A stretch of DNA of 64,000 nucleotides from Steinernema hermaphroditum (taxonomy: Eukaryota > Nematoda > Chromadorea > Rhabditida > Steinernematidae), in the NCBI GenBank assembly GCA_030435675.1, contig CM059621.1, positions 9,052,001 through 9,116,000 on the forward strand, given 5' to 3'. Below the pieces are notes generated by a model that saw only the letters and a program-made list of their open reading frames with translations, was not told the DNA's origin and searched no databases. How positions within the stretch are numbered: position 1 is the stretch's first letter; each line of letters starts with the position of its first letter. Below are positions 44,712-57,100 of the stretch, one piece after another. Made by a program: the position numbers and the translations under genes.

Positions 44712-44930
44712 GTTAGCTCTTCGATGATCCGCGCTTATCGGAGGGCGCTCAGCTCCGAAGACCTTACGGTATCCAACCGTGCGCTCCAAATGTTTCCCAG
44801 ATTCGCGAGGCATCTGGAGAAGCAAGGAGCCGTCGCCCTCGTCCAGCTGGCCATGGAATCTTGCCGCCGCTCTAATATAGGTGATACTTACTTGGCCGTT
44901 GGCGATGCAGTCGACATCGTCCTGCAATGA
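44712..44930 (+). CDS. Terminal exon or gene fragment, unrecognised
   Basis: A GCGCGTTTCAG acceptor is followed by an open frame of about 72 residues (VSSSMIRAYRRALSSEDLTV, SNRALQMFPRFARHLEKQGA, GDTYLAVGDAVDIVLQ) ending in TGA. Helical, HEAT-like texture. No convincing upstream exon; the DNA before it is repeat. It could be the last exon of a gene disrupted by the repeats, or a fragment. Confidence 0.4.
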   Translation, partial: VSSSMIRAYRRALSSEDLTVSNRALQMFPRFARHLEKQGAVALVQLAMESCRRSNIGDTYLAVGDAVDIVLQ

Positions 44931-45083
44931 TTGGCCACTGAATGTGGCGGCCCTCTCTTCCTCAGCCACTGAAGATCTCGGTTACAGTACCTCCACTGAT
45001 ATCGCAAATATTTATTCGTAGTCGATCCTGCCCTAATTCGCTCCCACAGCGACCAAATCAACAACTAGCACCTATTAATACCC

Positions 45084-45662
45084 TTATACTGCCTTCTCCT
45101 CCGCCGGAAACTCAGCTCCATTAATGTCGTAGTCAATAAAGCTCTTCTCCAGATTGTAGAAGTGGCCAAAAGCGCCAAAGTCCACGATGTTATCCCAGAT
45201 TTCTTCCCATATCCATTTCTTCAGGTTCGAATCTTGAGTGGCGTAAAGCTTTGCCTGAAGCGGACAGAACGTTTACGGAACAGCTCCCTGCTGACGTACC
45301 CTCGCGTCGTGTTCTTTTTGTACTACTAGCGAGAACAGAAAACAGTCGTAGTACTCGAGTCGCTTCTGGTTCAACAAGGTCGTTCTTCTCCGCAGTTCTT
45401 CGCTTGAAACGGGATTGTGAATCGAATTTGGGATGAGCGCCATCAGTTGTCTCTTCTCCGCCAGCAGATTCTCCATATCTTCTTCTGTGGGGTTCGTTGT
45501 GAATGCGTACCCGAGACCTCCAACTCCACTGAGAACTATTGCCGTCCGGATAGGTCGCTCCTTGGACGTTTGCACCGTTTCGCGAGCTACGGTTGCGTAG
45601 TCGTTGGCGACATTCTTGCAATACTCCGCAAGTTTGGACCCAGTTCGGCGAAAGAAAGCCAT
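45084..45662 (-). CDS. TIMM29: Mitochondrial inner-membrane import subunit Tim29
   Basis: Two exons. Start MAFFRRTGSKLAEYCKNVAN at 45662, 7 bp after a TTTTCAG acceptor. The intron (GTACGT..GCTTCAG) joins HDAR to AKLYATQDSNLKKWIWEEIW. A single hydrophobic segment TAIVLSGVGGLGYAF follows the N terminus, as in Tim29. The C-terminal block DNIVDFGAFGHFYNLEKSFI then DYDINGAEFP aligns with the human Tim29 [20 protein letters not shown] region. Tim29 is a metazoan TIM22-complex subunit that inserts carrier proteins into the inner membrane. It lies 156 bp behind MPDU1 on the same strand. Confidence 0.8.
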
Positions 45663-45818
45663 AAGATGCCTGAAAACTCCCGATAACAGGGACTACACTT
45701 CCAAAGTAAGATACGAGCACGCGGCATCAACACTGGGAATGCATACTATCTCGCAAATCGTCACATTTATTAACATTTATCGCTATCGACGACGGTGAAA
45801 GCAACATTCAATAAATAC

Positions 45819-46646
45819 TTATTCAAACTTGGGACGCGCACGAGGCTCCTTGCTCCAGTAGTACAGAACTTGTGATAAAATGATTCCATTGAGAAAAGTG
45901 GCAATGGCAAAGTTGATGATGATGAGATTATCACCGGTCTCCTGCAAGGAGGTGAACACCCTGGCGACGCAGCCTCCAAACTGCAGGAGTACAGAGATCA
46001 AGGACAGCTGTCCAGTGCTTGAATTGCGGAAGTTTTCGATGATCTGAATTCCTTTGGCGACCATGACGATGGGGATTGTGGAGGCTTGGATGAGGGTGAG
46101 AACTTCGATGGGAATGTGGTGTCCAATCACGGCGAAACTGGCAGCCCAAGAGAAGGCAAGGAAGGCGAACGCGTAGGCAGAGGCATCGGAGTAGTACAGA
46201 ATCTGCATGATGATGATGACAGTTTGCACGGCGACGAAGAAAGAATCGCCCCACTGACTGAAAAAAACAAGTTCGCCGAAAACGCTGGAAGCTAAAGAAA
46301 CCTGAACACGAATCCGCTCTCAAAACTGTAAGCCGCAGTGCCTGCACAAGCCAGCAGTCCCAGAAGTTGGGAAGAAAGAGATATTCCCGTACCGGATTTG
46401 GACGCATAGATCTTGAGAATTTGGGGCACGAACAGAAGGAGAGATCCCGCAGTGATGGCTAGGCCGAGAAATCGACTGATGACAAGCGGCAAACACTGTG
46501 CTGAAATCTCTCTGGTTAATTCTGCGCTGCACAAGAAGAATGCACTCACGGTCAATCGGATTCAATTCAATGACCATCTTATCGAAGCATTTTCCGGGGA
46601 ACACAAACTGGATGGCATCTTGGAGCTGCTTCTGCGCCCACAACAT
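45819..46646 (-). CDS. MPDU1: Mannose-P-dolichol utilization defect 1 protein (MPDU1/Lec35)
   Basis: Multi-exon. Start MLWAQKQLQDAIQFVFPGKC at 46646, 5 bp after a TTTTCAG acceptor. The PQ-loop membrane fold shows helix ISRFLGLAITAGSLLLFVPQ, with the Pro-Gln, then ILKIYASKSGTGISLSSQLL; the second loop is VMVAKGIQIIENFRNSSTGQ; and LLQFGGCVARVFTSLQETGD and NGIILSQVLYYW lead to a charged tail. The ER multi-pass protein is needed for use of mannose-P-dolichol and glucose-P-dolichol in glycan and GPI assembly. Length about 240 aa fits. Probably co-transcribed with TIMM29. Confidence 0.9.
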
Positions 46647-47147
46647 CTTACCTGAAAAGGAGATAGTCATGAAAACAAAGTCATCATGGCGACGAAAAGC
46701 CACATCCTTCGACTTGGCTATCAGGTCACTTCAAAACGTCGCTTTACAGTATGGTCGTTTAAGATCAGGGCAGTCTGTTCTGGACATCGCCGCAGCTGTG
46801 CATGCAAATGCAAACGAAGTACCGTACTCGAATCGCTGAATCGAACGAGATTTTGGAGCGCTTGCAAAGTGAACACAGATCCATGGCAGTTAATTTATTG
46901 TTATCGGATGACAAAGCAATCGAATAAAACTTCCACTTCTACTCGTACGTTAAGAGACTACAACTGACGCCAACAGCGGGATAAATATGACTATAACAAA
47001 CAAACGAAGACCGATACAGTATATGTACAACGCAAGCGATTATGCGAAAACAAAGAATCCTATGTGCGGATATATGAGAAAAAAAGATGAATAGCAACAA
47101 TAATATGTACAAAAACTTTGGAATGTTGCGAGCAGGGAAGATGCGGC
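46647..47147. other. Intergenic, no gene seen
   Basis: MPDU1 upstream DNA and the 3' flank of TBC1D24; nothing supported. Confidence 0.4.
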
Positions 47148-49454
47148 CTATGATGATCCAGTAAGAACTTGGAAAACTTCCATCTCATCAATATCAAAAC
47201 CGTTATTTTCGACAAGTGCTGGGCTATCGTACGTGTCGCAGGGGTAACTGATGCCATTAGTAAGTTCTCCCGTTATGTGGATTGCATCTCCGCCACCGCT
47301 GCCAATCTGAATGTTTCAGTTGTTTTGTGGACTGTAGTTCTGGCACTCACGATCAAGCTCTTCTCCGTTGCGGCTTGGAACATCTGAGGAGCGTCCTGAT
47401 CACCACCATTACGTCCGCGCCAACCATAAGTCACAGGCAGTCCACATTGGCGGTTCAACAGCCACACAAACGATTCACCAGTGCCGAAAAAGCGAGATCG
47501 AGATCTTTCATGACGGTCACGGCGTTCAGCCCAACAGGAACTACAGTAAGCTCCAAACACATCTCCCTTTATCGATCTAATAATAATCAGTGTTTGTTCG
47601 GCTTCATCGACGCTGCAAACATAAGAAAGTTAGATGCTGATAAATGCGAAATTGCTTACAGCGACCACATTTTGGTGAAACTCGCGCCATGTTCAGAAAG
47701 TCGATACAATAGGAGAGGCATCTCCAGCTGCAGACGATCGGGCAAGGAAGCCATAATCTCGCTGGCTGCATCAGTATCCAGAATCTTCGATGAGAATGCC
47801 ACAGAGTACAGATGTTGGGAACGGTGGGCAGGACGTTCATTTTGCAACTTGGTCACATACTCTTGAAGCTAGAAGAAAAACAATACAAAGAATCACAAAG
47901 AACATCCATGAAAACTTACATCAGATTCGTGCTCCTTCTGCAAACGGTCAATCGTTGACTGTTTCAAATTCCTGATAGAACATCCCACGTCCAAGAGTGT
48001 TTGCACCGAGATCGGACAATTTTCGGCGGTGTCCGCGATCTGCCTCTCCACCTCCGCGATCCTCTCTTCGACCGACATGCCCTCGAACTCCCTCCGAGAA
48101 GAAACCACTTCCTTGCCTTTCGCCTTGTACCAGACGTAAGTCAGCGCCAAGGTGACTCTCAGCAGCAGCTTGTGACCTGAATGTCTACAGTTAGCGAAGC
48201 TCAGGACAATCGGCGCGAGACAGTCAGCGCACTGTCTGCATACCTTCGACAAGGAAGCAGTCGACCACTCGGACAACGTACTCGAACGGCAACTTCTTGA
48301 AGATCCATGCTTGCCAGTTGTTGAAGATCTTTGCGAGCGTTTCGTCATTCACGTTGACTCGGCGTTTCAGGAGCGTGTACACCGACTTCTTGTGCTTTTT
48401 CAGCAGCGAGAGGAGAGTACGACTGGAAGCCATAGAGGCGAGCTCCGTTTGGAGCAAGAACCGCTGTTTCTGACCGGAGTCAAGCATTCTTATTACGGCG
48501 GCATACGAATCTTCGGGACTCATGTAGTGCAACAGTAACGCACATAATGGATACAGTACCTGAAAGTGTTTCTGTGACCAAATCTTAGCGATTGCCAGAA
48601 TACCGGAACAACTTTGAGAGCAGGTCTTCCGCATTCGATGACAATCAAGAGCCGCTGCAACGTGACGGCCCCTTGCTCCTTTAGTCCATAGTCGTGAATG
48701 ACCGTTCCCTCGGCGGAAATAAAGGAGGGACTCAGAGTTTTCACTGAAATCACACATAAGCACACATTCCATTGCAGATCGACTTGCCTCCGCTCTTCAG
48801 CATGTCCTCCAACTCTTTCAAGTAGATGATCGTGTTAGTGCCGAAATTTTTGTCCATGCTAAGCAGCTTCCAGAGTTGACTTCGAATTTCATGTGATGTC
48901 GGCCAGTTACTGTTGCGAACAATCTTCTTCAGCTGAAAAGAGTACAGTCACATCAGTGTAAGTCAGTGGACGTTATGACGATAAGTCTTCAATAGATTTC
49001 TTCATGATTACAAAATAGAACGAACCGTAGGAAGAAGTTTTGACTGCTCGGACAAGGACGAGCCTGTGAAACTGTCCTTTAACGTCGCAATGAACGGATT
49101 TTCCACATCAGAAGTCGAGTACTTCTCCGAATCAGTAAATCCTTCATCACAGTGCAAAGTTTCGAAACTGGGCCCTAATTCAACAAAGGATAGCAGGCTA
49201 CAAGCTGCGTCCGATTCCGATGGCACTCCTTCATCATATCCAGAGTCCGAACTCCGTGCCGTCAGGCATGGACTGACGTCGTACGAGCGAAACGCTGCCA
49301 CACTCATCTCGTCGGCGCCGAATGACTGTGCGGATCCGCGGACACTTCCATTTGCATTGTCAATATCCACTTGGCCCGATTCAGAGTATGATGCATCGCC
49401 ACTATACCGATTTTGTGCGCTTGCGGCAAAAGTACAGTATTCTGCGACCAGCAT
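47148..49454 (-). CDS. TBC1D24: TBC and TLDc domain protein, TBC1D24-like
   Basis: Many exons. Start MLVAEYCTFAASAQNRYSGD at 49454 after TCTGCAG (16 bp upstream). A Ser/Asp-rich N-terminal region is followed by a Rab-GAP TBC domain (SHEIRSQLWKLLSMDKNFGT, YPLCALLLHYMSPEDSYAAV, FNNWQAWIFKKLPFEYVVRV, VDCFLVEGHKLLLRVTLALT). The C-terminal TLDc domain has MPLLLYRLSEHGASFTKMWS, DVFGAYCSSCW and RSRFFGTGESFVWLLNRQCG. TBC plus TLDc in this order is specific to TBC1D24/Skywalker, which acts on endosomal and synaptic vesicle traffic with ARF6 and Rab35 links. The usual TBC arginine and glutamine fingers were not clearly seen, as in TBC1D24. Confidence 0.85.
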
Positions 49455-50101
49455 TTCCGGAATGATAGACCTGCAGAAAAAGACGATATCTAATGGAGCA
49501 AAAGTTGCGCACAGAAATGCAAAGATGCCCTAATCACGTTCTGTTGTAGTGTCACTAGTCACTTTTAGGAAAGAAGAAAAAGAGCTCGTATTTAAATATA
49601 TCGATGCCTGGCGACAGCAACACGACGACATTCAGGAAATGTCGAGAGCCAGACATACACGTAATGCAACGTGACAGCACATGCATTCCATTAATTCAAG
49701 GCACAAGTAGAACGTCAGTTTCTGAGGGGGCGCAGATTCTAAAAAGTGAATTCCCTTTTGTAAAGCGGCCTTTGAATAGCGTTAGGGGCATGCAACTCTC
49801 CCTTGAGAAGGAAGCGTTGGGATCATTTTGAAATGAGTATTGAATTCCAGATGGACAAAGTCAACAGAGCCTCCGGCTGAAATCTTCGCAAACAATCTGA
49901 TAACGCCTAACTGTACACACACGCCCCTAGCGTTAAAGACTCCAAAGCTATCCGCGCGCGAGAGCGAGTGTCAACAACGCTTCCTAATCGCTCAACCGCA
50001 GATATGTGTAATCTGATCACATAGTCACTGCACGACGACGCTCTTCGATGACAAAAGGTACCGTACGCCGAGACTCGGCTTTTGCGTCCAACTCTTGATG
50101 C
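49455..50101. other. Intergenic, one doubtful plus-strand ORF
   Basis: An open frame at 49604-49831 (75 codons, MPGDSNTTTFRKCREPD start) has no family features and no splice context; not called as a gene. Confidence 0.4.
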
Positions 50102-50840
50102 TCATTTGTGGTCAATATCCTTCCGAAAGAGAGTCGCCCCAGTTTGTTCCTTGAGCAAAATGCGAAAACCAGAGGAAAAAGGGCCAGTTCAAAGGTGCGA
50201 TACGCCACTCAAGCACGTTCGCATTCGGCCCAACAGGTTTTTGTTTGTCTTCGTGCAATATTCTGATTTCCAGGGGAGATATGCCAATACGCAGGTTACG
50301 CAAGAACTCATTTTCGGTAGGAATTTAGAGTAAAATTCTCAATAGGCAACATCAAACTTTACCTGTCCATGGCGATTTATCCTGATGATGTTTTCGATTT
50401 CCTCCATTGCGACCCACTGGCGCTCGCATGGCTGCTTGGCGACGTCGGCGAACTCCGTAAACGTCTCACCCTTAAACAGAACACTGAGAATACGCTTCAC
50501 GCCACCCGCTGACACCTTTCGCGCGGTTTTCGTTAGATCATCAACTTTGTTGATTCCGACCATCGGCGGCTCGGTCGACGTCCTGTTGCCGGATGTTCTC
50601 GATTTCAAGCGCAGCGACCTGAACGTGCAATTTCGAACGTGACGAGAAGAACAAAGCTAACCTTCTGATAGCGGTCGACAAGCGCGAGGTGAATCCTCCG
50701 CCGTTGGAAGGCCGCGAGTCGCCGCGGACAAAGGATCCTACCGGAGTCGGCTTGTAGGCGTCGCCGTCTTCTATGGCGTCCGACTTCTGGAACTGCACGT
50801 CGTCTTCGTGCGATGGTCTGTTTTCCGTCCGTGTAGTCAT
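50102..50840 (-). CDS. Conserved-looking nuclear-type protein, unrecognised
   Basis: Three exons. ATG 50840 immediately follows AGCGTTTCAG. Exon 1 is polar (MTTRTENRPSHEDDVQFQKS). Intron 1 (GTTAGC..GTTCAG) leads to VGINKVDDLTKTARKVSAGG, VKRILSVLFKGETFTEFADV, AKQPCERQWVAMEEIENIIR. A last exon probably starts at CTCAAG|GAACAAACT, giving EQTGATLFRKDIDHK and a TGA at 50102. The helical middle looks well constrained, but I do not recognise the family. No signal or membrane segments. The last splice is inferred; reading straight through GTAAAG instead gives a stop after VKFDVAY. Confidence 0.65.
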
Positions 50841-51315
50841 CTGAAACGCTCGTTCGTTCGTATAAGGACAGCAGAACCCAACGATACGGAAATCGCGGAA
50901 TTGATTCGGAGCAGGCTGGCGCTCTAAGCACCCAGCGGCGTAAGTGCTCTTGGCAATTTTTTCATTTCAAAATCGATCGCCCGGGACCACACACATCGTT
51001 TCCCATACTCTCATCTCTAAACTCCAGTCTCCGTGAGATTCCGGTCGCCACTACGCGAAAGTGTACGTGGAAGGCCCATTCACGTGCGCCTTCGACGGCT
51101 TTCTGAAACACTGGCGGAGTTTGGGAACGACGTGCCGGCAGAAATGATCGAAATTCCGCTAAGCTGCTTATAGGTGTTTGTATGCGTTGTAGTGTAAAGT
51201 GTAATCGAGTGCGATAGATAATTCCCATGGCCACGCGTACAAAAATATTGATTGTCACCGCTGGACACAACACAACTTCACATTTTATGCCTTGCTTCTT
51301 GATTTCAGAAGCGCG

Positions 51316-53294
51316 ATGTCCGATTCCTCGGACGACGACCTCTTTCTGAGCGCTTCGGAAGGCGAAGACAACGAAGATGAATGCACCACGGCGAAAGCTG
51401 TTCCGAACGAAGACGAAGCGGCTGCGAAAACGAAAGGTGACGCGCCAAAAGTAGTGGAAGAGGAAGCGATTATCGCCGAAACGGAAGACACTGACGAGAG
51501 AGCGCCGAAAGACGCCGTAGGCACTAATGTACAGCAAGCAGCAAAGGGAGAGTCCCCAGAACAGGAAGAATCGCCTGCTGCCGTTACTAGAAAAGATGAG
51601 GGGCGGGTGTGAATTTCGAGTAAATTCGACAGTGTACAGTGGATTTTTAGAAGCCGCCCGTGCTGCGTGAATGCTCGACAGAGGACAGTCAGCGGAAGGC
51701 ATCCGGATCCACTGAAGTGATTTGTAAACAGCAGATTTCGGAAATCAAAATTGAGAATCAGCAATTGCCCGAAGCAGTCCCCGACGAGGAAACGACTTCG
51801 TCGAAAGGTGAAATAAAGAATTTCGTGAAGTAACCATTCTGGTTTTTTAGAACTTGTATGGGACGATTTTAACGTCGATGTCGATGAGCAAAACGAAGAC
51901 GAATGCAACGCTGACGGTTGGGACACTTGGGACGGACCAGAGAACGAAACGGAATCAAGCAGTGGCGACGCTCAAACTGAGAAGAAGAACATAGAAGACG
52001 AATCGGACTGGTTCAGTGAACAGGCCACGAAAACAAAAGAGGAAAAGAAGAATGAATCAAGAAGTAAGGGTTCGATGTGGGAGTGGGCCGGTATAAACGA
52101 GGTCGTCAGCGCAGTCGGCAAGCGAACCACACTGGCTTGGAATTGTGCTCATAATTCTCTTTTAGGTGAGGGCTTTTCAAATGTTGTTGAAAACAGCCTC
52201 GGGTTGCCAAGCGCAGAAGAAATGGCTCGCATTACGAAGCAGCAAGAACAAGTGAAACCCAGCAACCCGGATGAGGAAGAAGAACCTGAGGCTTCGACCA
52301 GCAGTGGACCTTCTTTTGGTGGCCTCTTTTCGGGCTTCGTAATTGGTGGATTGGACGTCTTGGAATCGCTCGGAAAGAAAACATTCGAAACGCTTACCGT
52401 GAAAGAAGAAGAGGGCACCCACAGTTCGCGAAGATTCCTGTTTCAGCCAGAGGGGCCGGCCAATTTGTCCCGGATCCTGAAGGAGCGCATGAACGATGAA
52501 AGTGATCCTATTTTTGAACAGTCGCTGGCAGGCTACGGATCGACCAGTTGCGAGAAGTTCAAAGGAGTGTGCTTCCAGAAGGAGTTCGACTCTGATGAAG
52601 GTTCAGTGCATCTCGAGGGTTTGCAGCTTATCTCCTCCAATTTTGCCCGACAGAATAGCTCTTCGCCAAAATCGAGGTTTGTCTTCTGGGCTTGCTGGAT
52701 TTATTGTTTTCAAAATTCAGCTTTGAGTTGTTGTTGAAGAACTATCACGTGGTTGATTCGGAAGTTTGCAGCGCAAACAGTTTTGAACCTGAACTGAAGG
52801 CGATTTTGTCAGAAGTAAATCTGCCATACAAAGCTCCAAATATGCTTGCTGCCCATCGTACTCTTATATCTTTGATGGAGACCGAGCCCAAAGAGGCCGA
52901 TGATGTATACAAAAGTGCCATCGTTGTGCTCGCTAAGTTCACTGCTCAGTCAATACAGGTAGAGCTGCAGTTCAGTTGTTCGAAATATCGATTAACTGGC
53001 AGGTTTTCCACAAGCTCTCTCAGCTGATGCTGATTGCCGGGAGCCTTCCACCTCCAGAGTCCCTTATCGCCCTCGGAAGCCTCTTCACTCAGCGCATGAA
53101 CTCCATTTCGCAGCACTTCGCACAATCGATTAGTTCTTGCGACTTTTCCGATACGGTATCACCCGCTGAGGTCGTACTTCGCAATATTCTTTTCATTACA
53201 GACCGATGAGATGGTGACCACGATCTACTTCGAAGCCTCTAACGCTCATCACCACATACGGGCAGCATTGGAGTGTTTTAAGCCTTTCTACTGA
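51316..53294 (+). CDS. FAM114A (NOXP20) family protein
   Basis: Multi-exon. ATG 51316 is 7 bp after a GATTTCAG acceptor. The acidic, disordered N-terminal third (MSDSSDDDLFLSASEGEDNE) is followed by a Trp/Asp patch (WDTWDGPENE, SMWEWAGINEVVSAVGKRTT). The family signature follows: GEGFSNVVENSLGLPSAEEM, GLFSGFVIGGLDVLESLGKK, TFETLTV. The C-terminal part is helical (FELLLKNYHVVDSEVCSANS; FHKLSQLMLIAGSLPPPESL) and ends AALECFKPFY. FAM114A proteins are Golgi/Rab2-linked in flies and mammals. Introns are short. The gene is 211 bp upstream of PLA2G6 on the same strand and may be co-transcribed. Confidence 0.82.
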
Positions 53295-53505
53295 ACTTGG
53301 TGTATTATTTTGGGTCTCCGGGATATATAACTTATACATAACTGTAAATCCATGCCAGAATTTTATCGTTATTTACTGTTGTACATGAAATGGAGTAAAC
53401 GGATCAGAGGTGCCGACTTCTCCCTGTGCGTGGTTCTCACTCCTACAGTATTTTCGTGGTGGTTCGTGATACGGGAGATAACAAATAGTTTGTTTTGGCG
53501 CGGAG

Positions 53506-56254
53506 ATGTCGTTCCTGCGGAGTTTGGCGGGAGCTGCGCTGAAGCAGTCGGGAGTTTCCCCCGACATTGTAGATGGAGGACTCGCTTTTTTGAACTCGCT
53601 CGGGTCAGATTCAGCGTCGCCGATTGACTCGGGAGCAGGCGTGAAGGCAAGCTACCTTTTTCTATCTTTTGTGGACCGTTATATTTAGATTTTTACTGAG
53701 GCTCAACTTCGAGCTCTCCAGAAGTTCGACAGCAAAGCGCCATTTTCTTGTTTCAAAGAAGGGAATCAGATCCACGTGATCTTTGAGATGACTGGTGCCC
53801 TTGCTGCTACCTACAGTAACTATCAGACCGCGGGTCGTTTCTGCGACCACCTAAACAGAGTGGTGCAGTTGTTCGACTCAAATGAGCGTTAGTTTCGTTG
53901 TCCTATAACCCAAGTAGAAATTAATCTAGTGAAAACTTCGATAGAGAAGTTCATTCTCCTTTGGAGAGACCATGAAGCGTGGGATGCAATCCACTTCGCA
54001 GCTTCGCTTGGCATGCTAACTTCCCTCCAACGCATCTTGTCCAACGACTCGTCAAGAGTTCAGCTCATTACCACCGACAACGGACAGACGCCACTCCATT
54101 TGGCAGCCTTTAGTGACCACAACGGCTGCGCTCAGCTCCTTCTGTTCAAGGGGGCGGACATGTGCCGCTGCGACGTTGAGCAGCGGAACTCTTTCCACCT
54201 TGCCTCTTCTTCGAACTCAAAGGATGTCATGCGACTGTTTCTAAAGCATGGGCAGTCTTCGACGGCCTTGAAGCAGGTGAATACCTCTGGAGAAACGCCG
54301 TTCGACGTTGCCTTGCGGTGCTGCGACTCCGAGGTCGTTGCATTTCTTCTCAGAGCACTGCCTGCAGAAGTTGCAGTCACCTTGCTCCCGATGCAGAAGA
54401 GGAAATGGGACCAAGAAACGCAGAAGTAGTTTTAGTTTTTGTGACATACGTAGAGCTTTTGTATTCAGAATCGCCAGCCTAATATCAAAGAGCCCAAATT
54501 TCAAATTGACCGACGCTGAAGGAAACACTATGTTCCACTACAAATGTGAAAAACCAGTAAGCTGGCTCTGCTTGATGGATTAGCTACAGCATTGCAGATT
54601 GTGAGCACCATGGGGAATATCCCAGAGATTGCTGTAGGAGTCAACATGATTAGTGACTCTGGCCGTGCGCCCATCCACCTCGCGGTCGAGAGAAGCGATC
54701 TCTCCACGACTGTGGCGCTCTATTCCATCGGCGCTAACCCGAATGTTCCCGACTTCGCAGGAGAATCCGCGCTGCACTACGCTGTCCGAGTATGTCTTCA
54801 GGATATACCGTATCTTTTCTTTTGTGCAGGCAAACGCTGCCGATATCGTGAAATTCCTGCTATGTATTGGTGCGGACGCTCATTTGCGCAACAATAACAA
54901 CGAAAGTCCAAGTGACCTATGCAAGAAACTGATTCGGTGAGCGAAATGTTAATACTCCACGAACAACCAAATCAACCAAATTTGCAGACCTAACATCCTT
55001 CAATTGTTCGAGCCGTTTTCAAACGCAGCATACCGTAGTCCAGCTGACAACACAAAACCTCAAGTACTGGACGAAATCCAACTGAAATTCGCTCTAGAAG
55101 CAGCCAAAGAGAAGAGTAGTGCCGGAATTCATCTTCTCTCTCTGGATGGCGGAGGCGTCAGAGGTCTCGTCATCATCCAGATCCTGCGACACATCGAAAC
55201 GCGATGTCCGAACTTCATGAAGCGCATCGGATGGATTGCGGGAACCAGCACTGGTGGAATTCTGGCGCTCGCACTCAGCCAGAAGCAATCGAAGACTCTG
55301 CAGGATTGCCAGCGTCTTTATTTCCTACTGAAGGATCAAATCTTTGGAGGGAAGAAGCCCTACAGCGCAGAGAATCTGGAGCTCCTGCTCCAGCGGGAAT
55401 ATGGAGATCGGACCACGATGGCAGATCTGAATCCGGATGTTCGAGTGATGGTGACGGCTGCGAAAGCCGACCGTAACCCCCCAACACTCGTTTTATACCG
55501 GAACTACATGCTGTGTTCCAAGAAAGAGGTGAACGCCGAAGAAGAATCCATCGACCCTTCCAAGATCGCGGTGTGGAAGGCGGCGCGATGCTCGAGGTAA
55601 GCTTTTGTGAATTACGGTGACTTAGTCCTCCTTTCAGTGCCGCGCCGATGTACTTTTCGAGTGTTGACGGATGCATGATGGACGGAGGCCTCATAGCGAA
55701 TAACCCGACGTGCGATCTGATTACGGACGTGGAGCGTTGCAGCTTGGTGCGAAAGGCGGAGGTTTCTTCCCGTAGCGCCCTACTTGATCGCCTAAAAGTA
55801 CTTTTAGGGAGGAAACCCTTTCAAGATCACCAGCATCATATCCGTGGGCACCGGCCAGATGCCTTCGCTGCCCATTTCCGAAATGGATGTGAGCATTCCA
55901 AGTGGGATCTTCGAGGGTATCGCGAGTCTCTACAAGAATGTCCAAGCTGTGAATAATCTGAAGAACATCCTGGTCGAACAAGTATCTGCCGCGGACGGAC
56001 AGTGCGTGAAGCGAGCGCGCGCCATGGCTCACGCCCTCAACGCTCCCTTCTTCCGCTTTTCCCCCAGTTTCACGAGCGCAGTGGAGCTGGACGAAACAGA
56101 TGACTCAGTCATCGTGGACATGTTGTGGAAAACTGAGGTAACGCTCTGATCGTCGGTGCACCCAACTTCTTGTTCTTTGTAGATGTACATGCGAACGCCA
56201 TGGTGTCATCAATGGGTTGACAGGCTGGTCACCCATGTGGGCACGGGCTGCTGA
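53506..56254 (+). CDS. PLA2G6: Calcium-independent phospholipase A2 (group VI, ankyrin type)
   Basis: Many exons. Start MSFLRSLAGAALKQSGVSPD. A poorly conserved N-terminal region leads into ankyrin repeats (AIHFAASLGMLTSLQRILSN, NGQTPLHLAAFSDHNGCAQL, GRAPIHLAVERSDLSTTVAL, DFAGESALHYAVR). The patatin domain has the oxyanion DGGGVRG, the nucleophile GTSTG within GWIAGTSTGGILAL, and the catalytic Asp in MDGGLIANNPTCDLIT. SIISVGTGQM and VDMLWKTEMYMRTPWC near the end match PLA2G6. It hydrolyses the sn-2 acyl chain of phospholipids at membranes, with roles in mitochondria and remodelling. Fewer ankyrin repeats are legible than in human; some may be hidden by uncertain splices. Confidence 0.88.
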
Positions 56255-56421
56255 TTCTAGGACTGTACGAATAATAATAATTCGCTTAATAAATTGAATT
56301 TCACATGTTTTGAATGGCTTGCTGCTTTTGTGTGATGGGTGGGATTCATTTCCGTGTATTGTACCGTATGCCGGGTCGCTGGAATGCGAGATAGAAGTGG
56401 AAGACTCTGCTGCTTTCAGAG

Positions 56422-57100
56422 ATGGACGACGACTTCGTGAGGGACCTCAGTTTCGGCGACATCGAAGTGCGGATCCACCAGGAAGGTGTTGGCGACGTCA
56501 ACTGCGTCGTGTGGGACTCCTCGCTGGTGTGCTGCTACTACTTCGCCAAATGGAGACATTCCTTCAAGAAGCCCTGCAAGGTGCTCGAACTGGGGGCCGG
56601 AACTGCCGTGTGCAGCGTCGCCCTGGCCGCTATGGGCTGCGACGTGGTCGCCACGGATCTTCCCGCGTGCCTTCCGCTGATCGAACGCAACATCTTCGCG
56701 AATCTCGAGGCAATCCAGAAGGCCGGGGGAAGCTGTGTGGCGAAGGCCCTCGACTGGAACGAGTCCTTCGAGGAGCGGACCCCGTGCGATCTTCTTCTGC
56801 TGGTGGACTGCATCTATTACAACGACGTAGGCTTCCTCCCCCCCGCCGCTAATCCTCTACATTGTTCTTCAGAGCATCGATCCCTTGATCCGAACCATAA
56901 GATCGATCGATGTGAAGCGTATTCTCTGCAGCTACGAGATCAGGAACTCCGGACAGCCCGTAGAGGCTCAAAAGTTCTTCATGGAACGAATCAAGGAACA
57001 CTTCGATCTTCACCATGTTGTCGAGACCGATCTTGATGACGAGTTCCAGTCCCCCGACATTGTGCTCATGGAGCTGGTTCCAAAGGGCGATTCCGTATAG
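56422..57100 (+). CDS. METTL21D: METTL21-family protein lysine methyltransferase (VCP-KMT-like)
   Basis: Two exons. ATG 56422 is 2 bp after TGCTTTCAG. The intron (GTAGGC..CTTCAG, about 56827-56873) joins IYYND to SIDPLIRTIR. SAM-binding motif I is VLELGAGTAVCSVALAAMGC and motif II DVVATDLP. The METTL21 hallmark LLVDCIYYND follows the NWES-like block (LDWNESFEERTPCDLLLL). N-terminal INC..VVWDSSLVCCYYFA also fits the family. METTL21D trimethylates a lysine of p97/VCP; other members modify Hsp70 or eEF2, so the substrate is not certain. About 210 aa is normal. It is 167 bp behind PLA2G6, with an AATAAA between them. Confidence 0.83.

Noticed and set aside
49604..49831. Small plus-strand gene
   Set aside because: 75 codons, no domain, no acceptor close to the ATG, and no evidence beyond the open frame.
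50962..51702. Long minus-strand open frame of 246 codons
   Set aside because: It runs antisense across the start of the FAM114A gene, has a Phe/Arg/Val-rich composition without any motif, and has no splice or start context.
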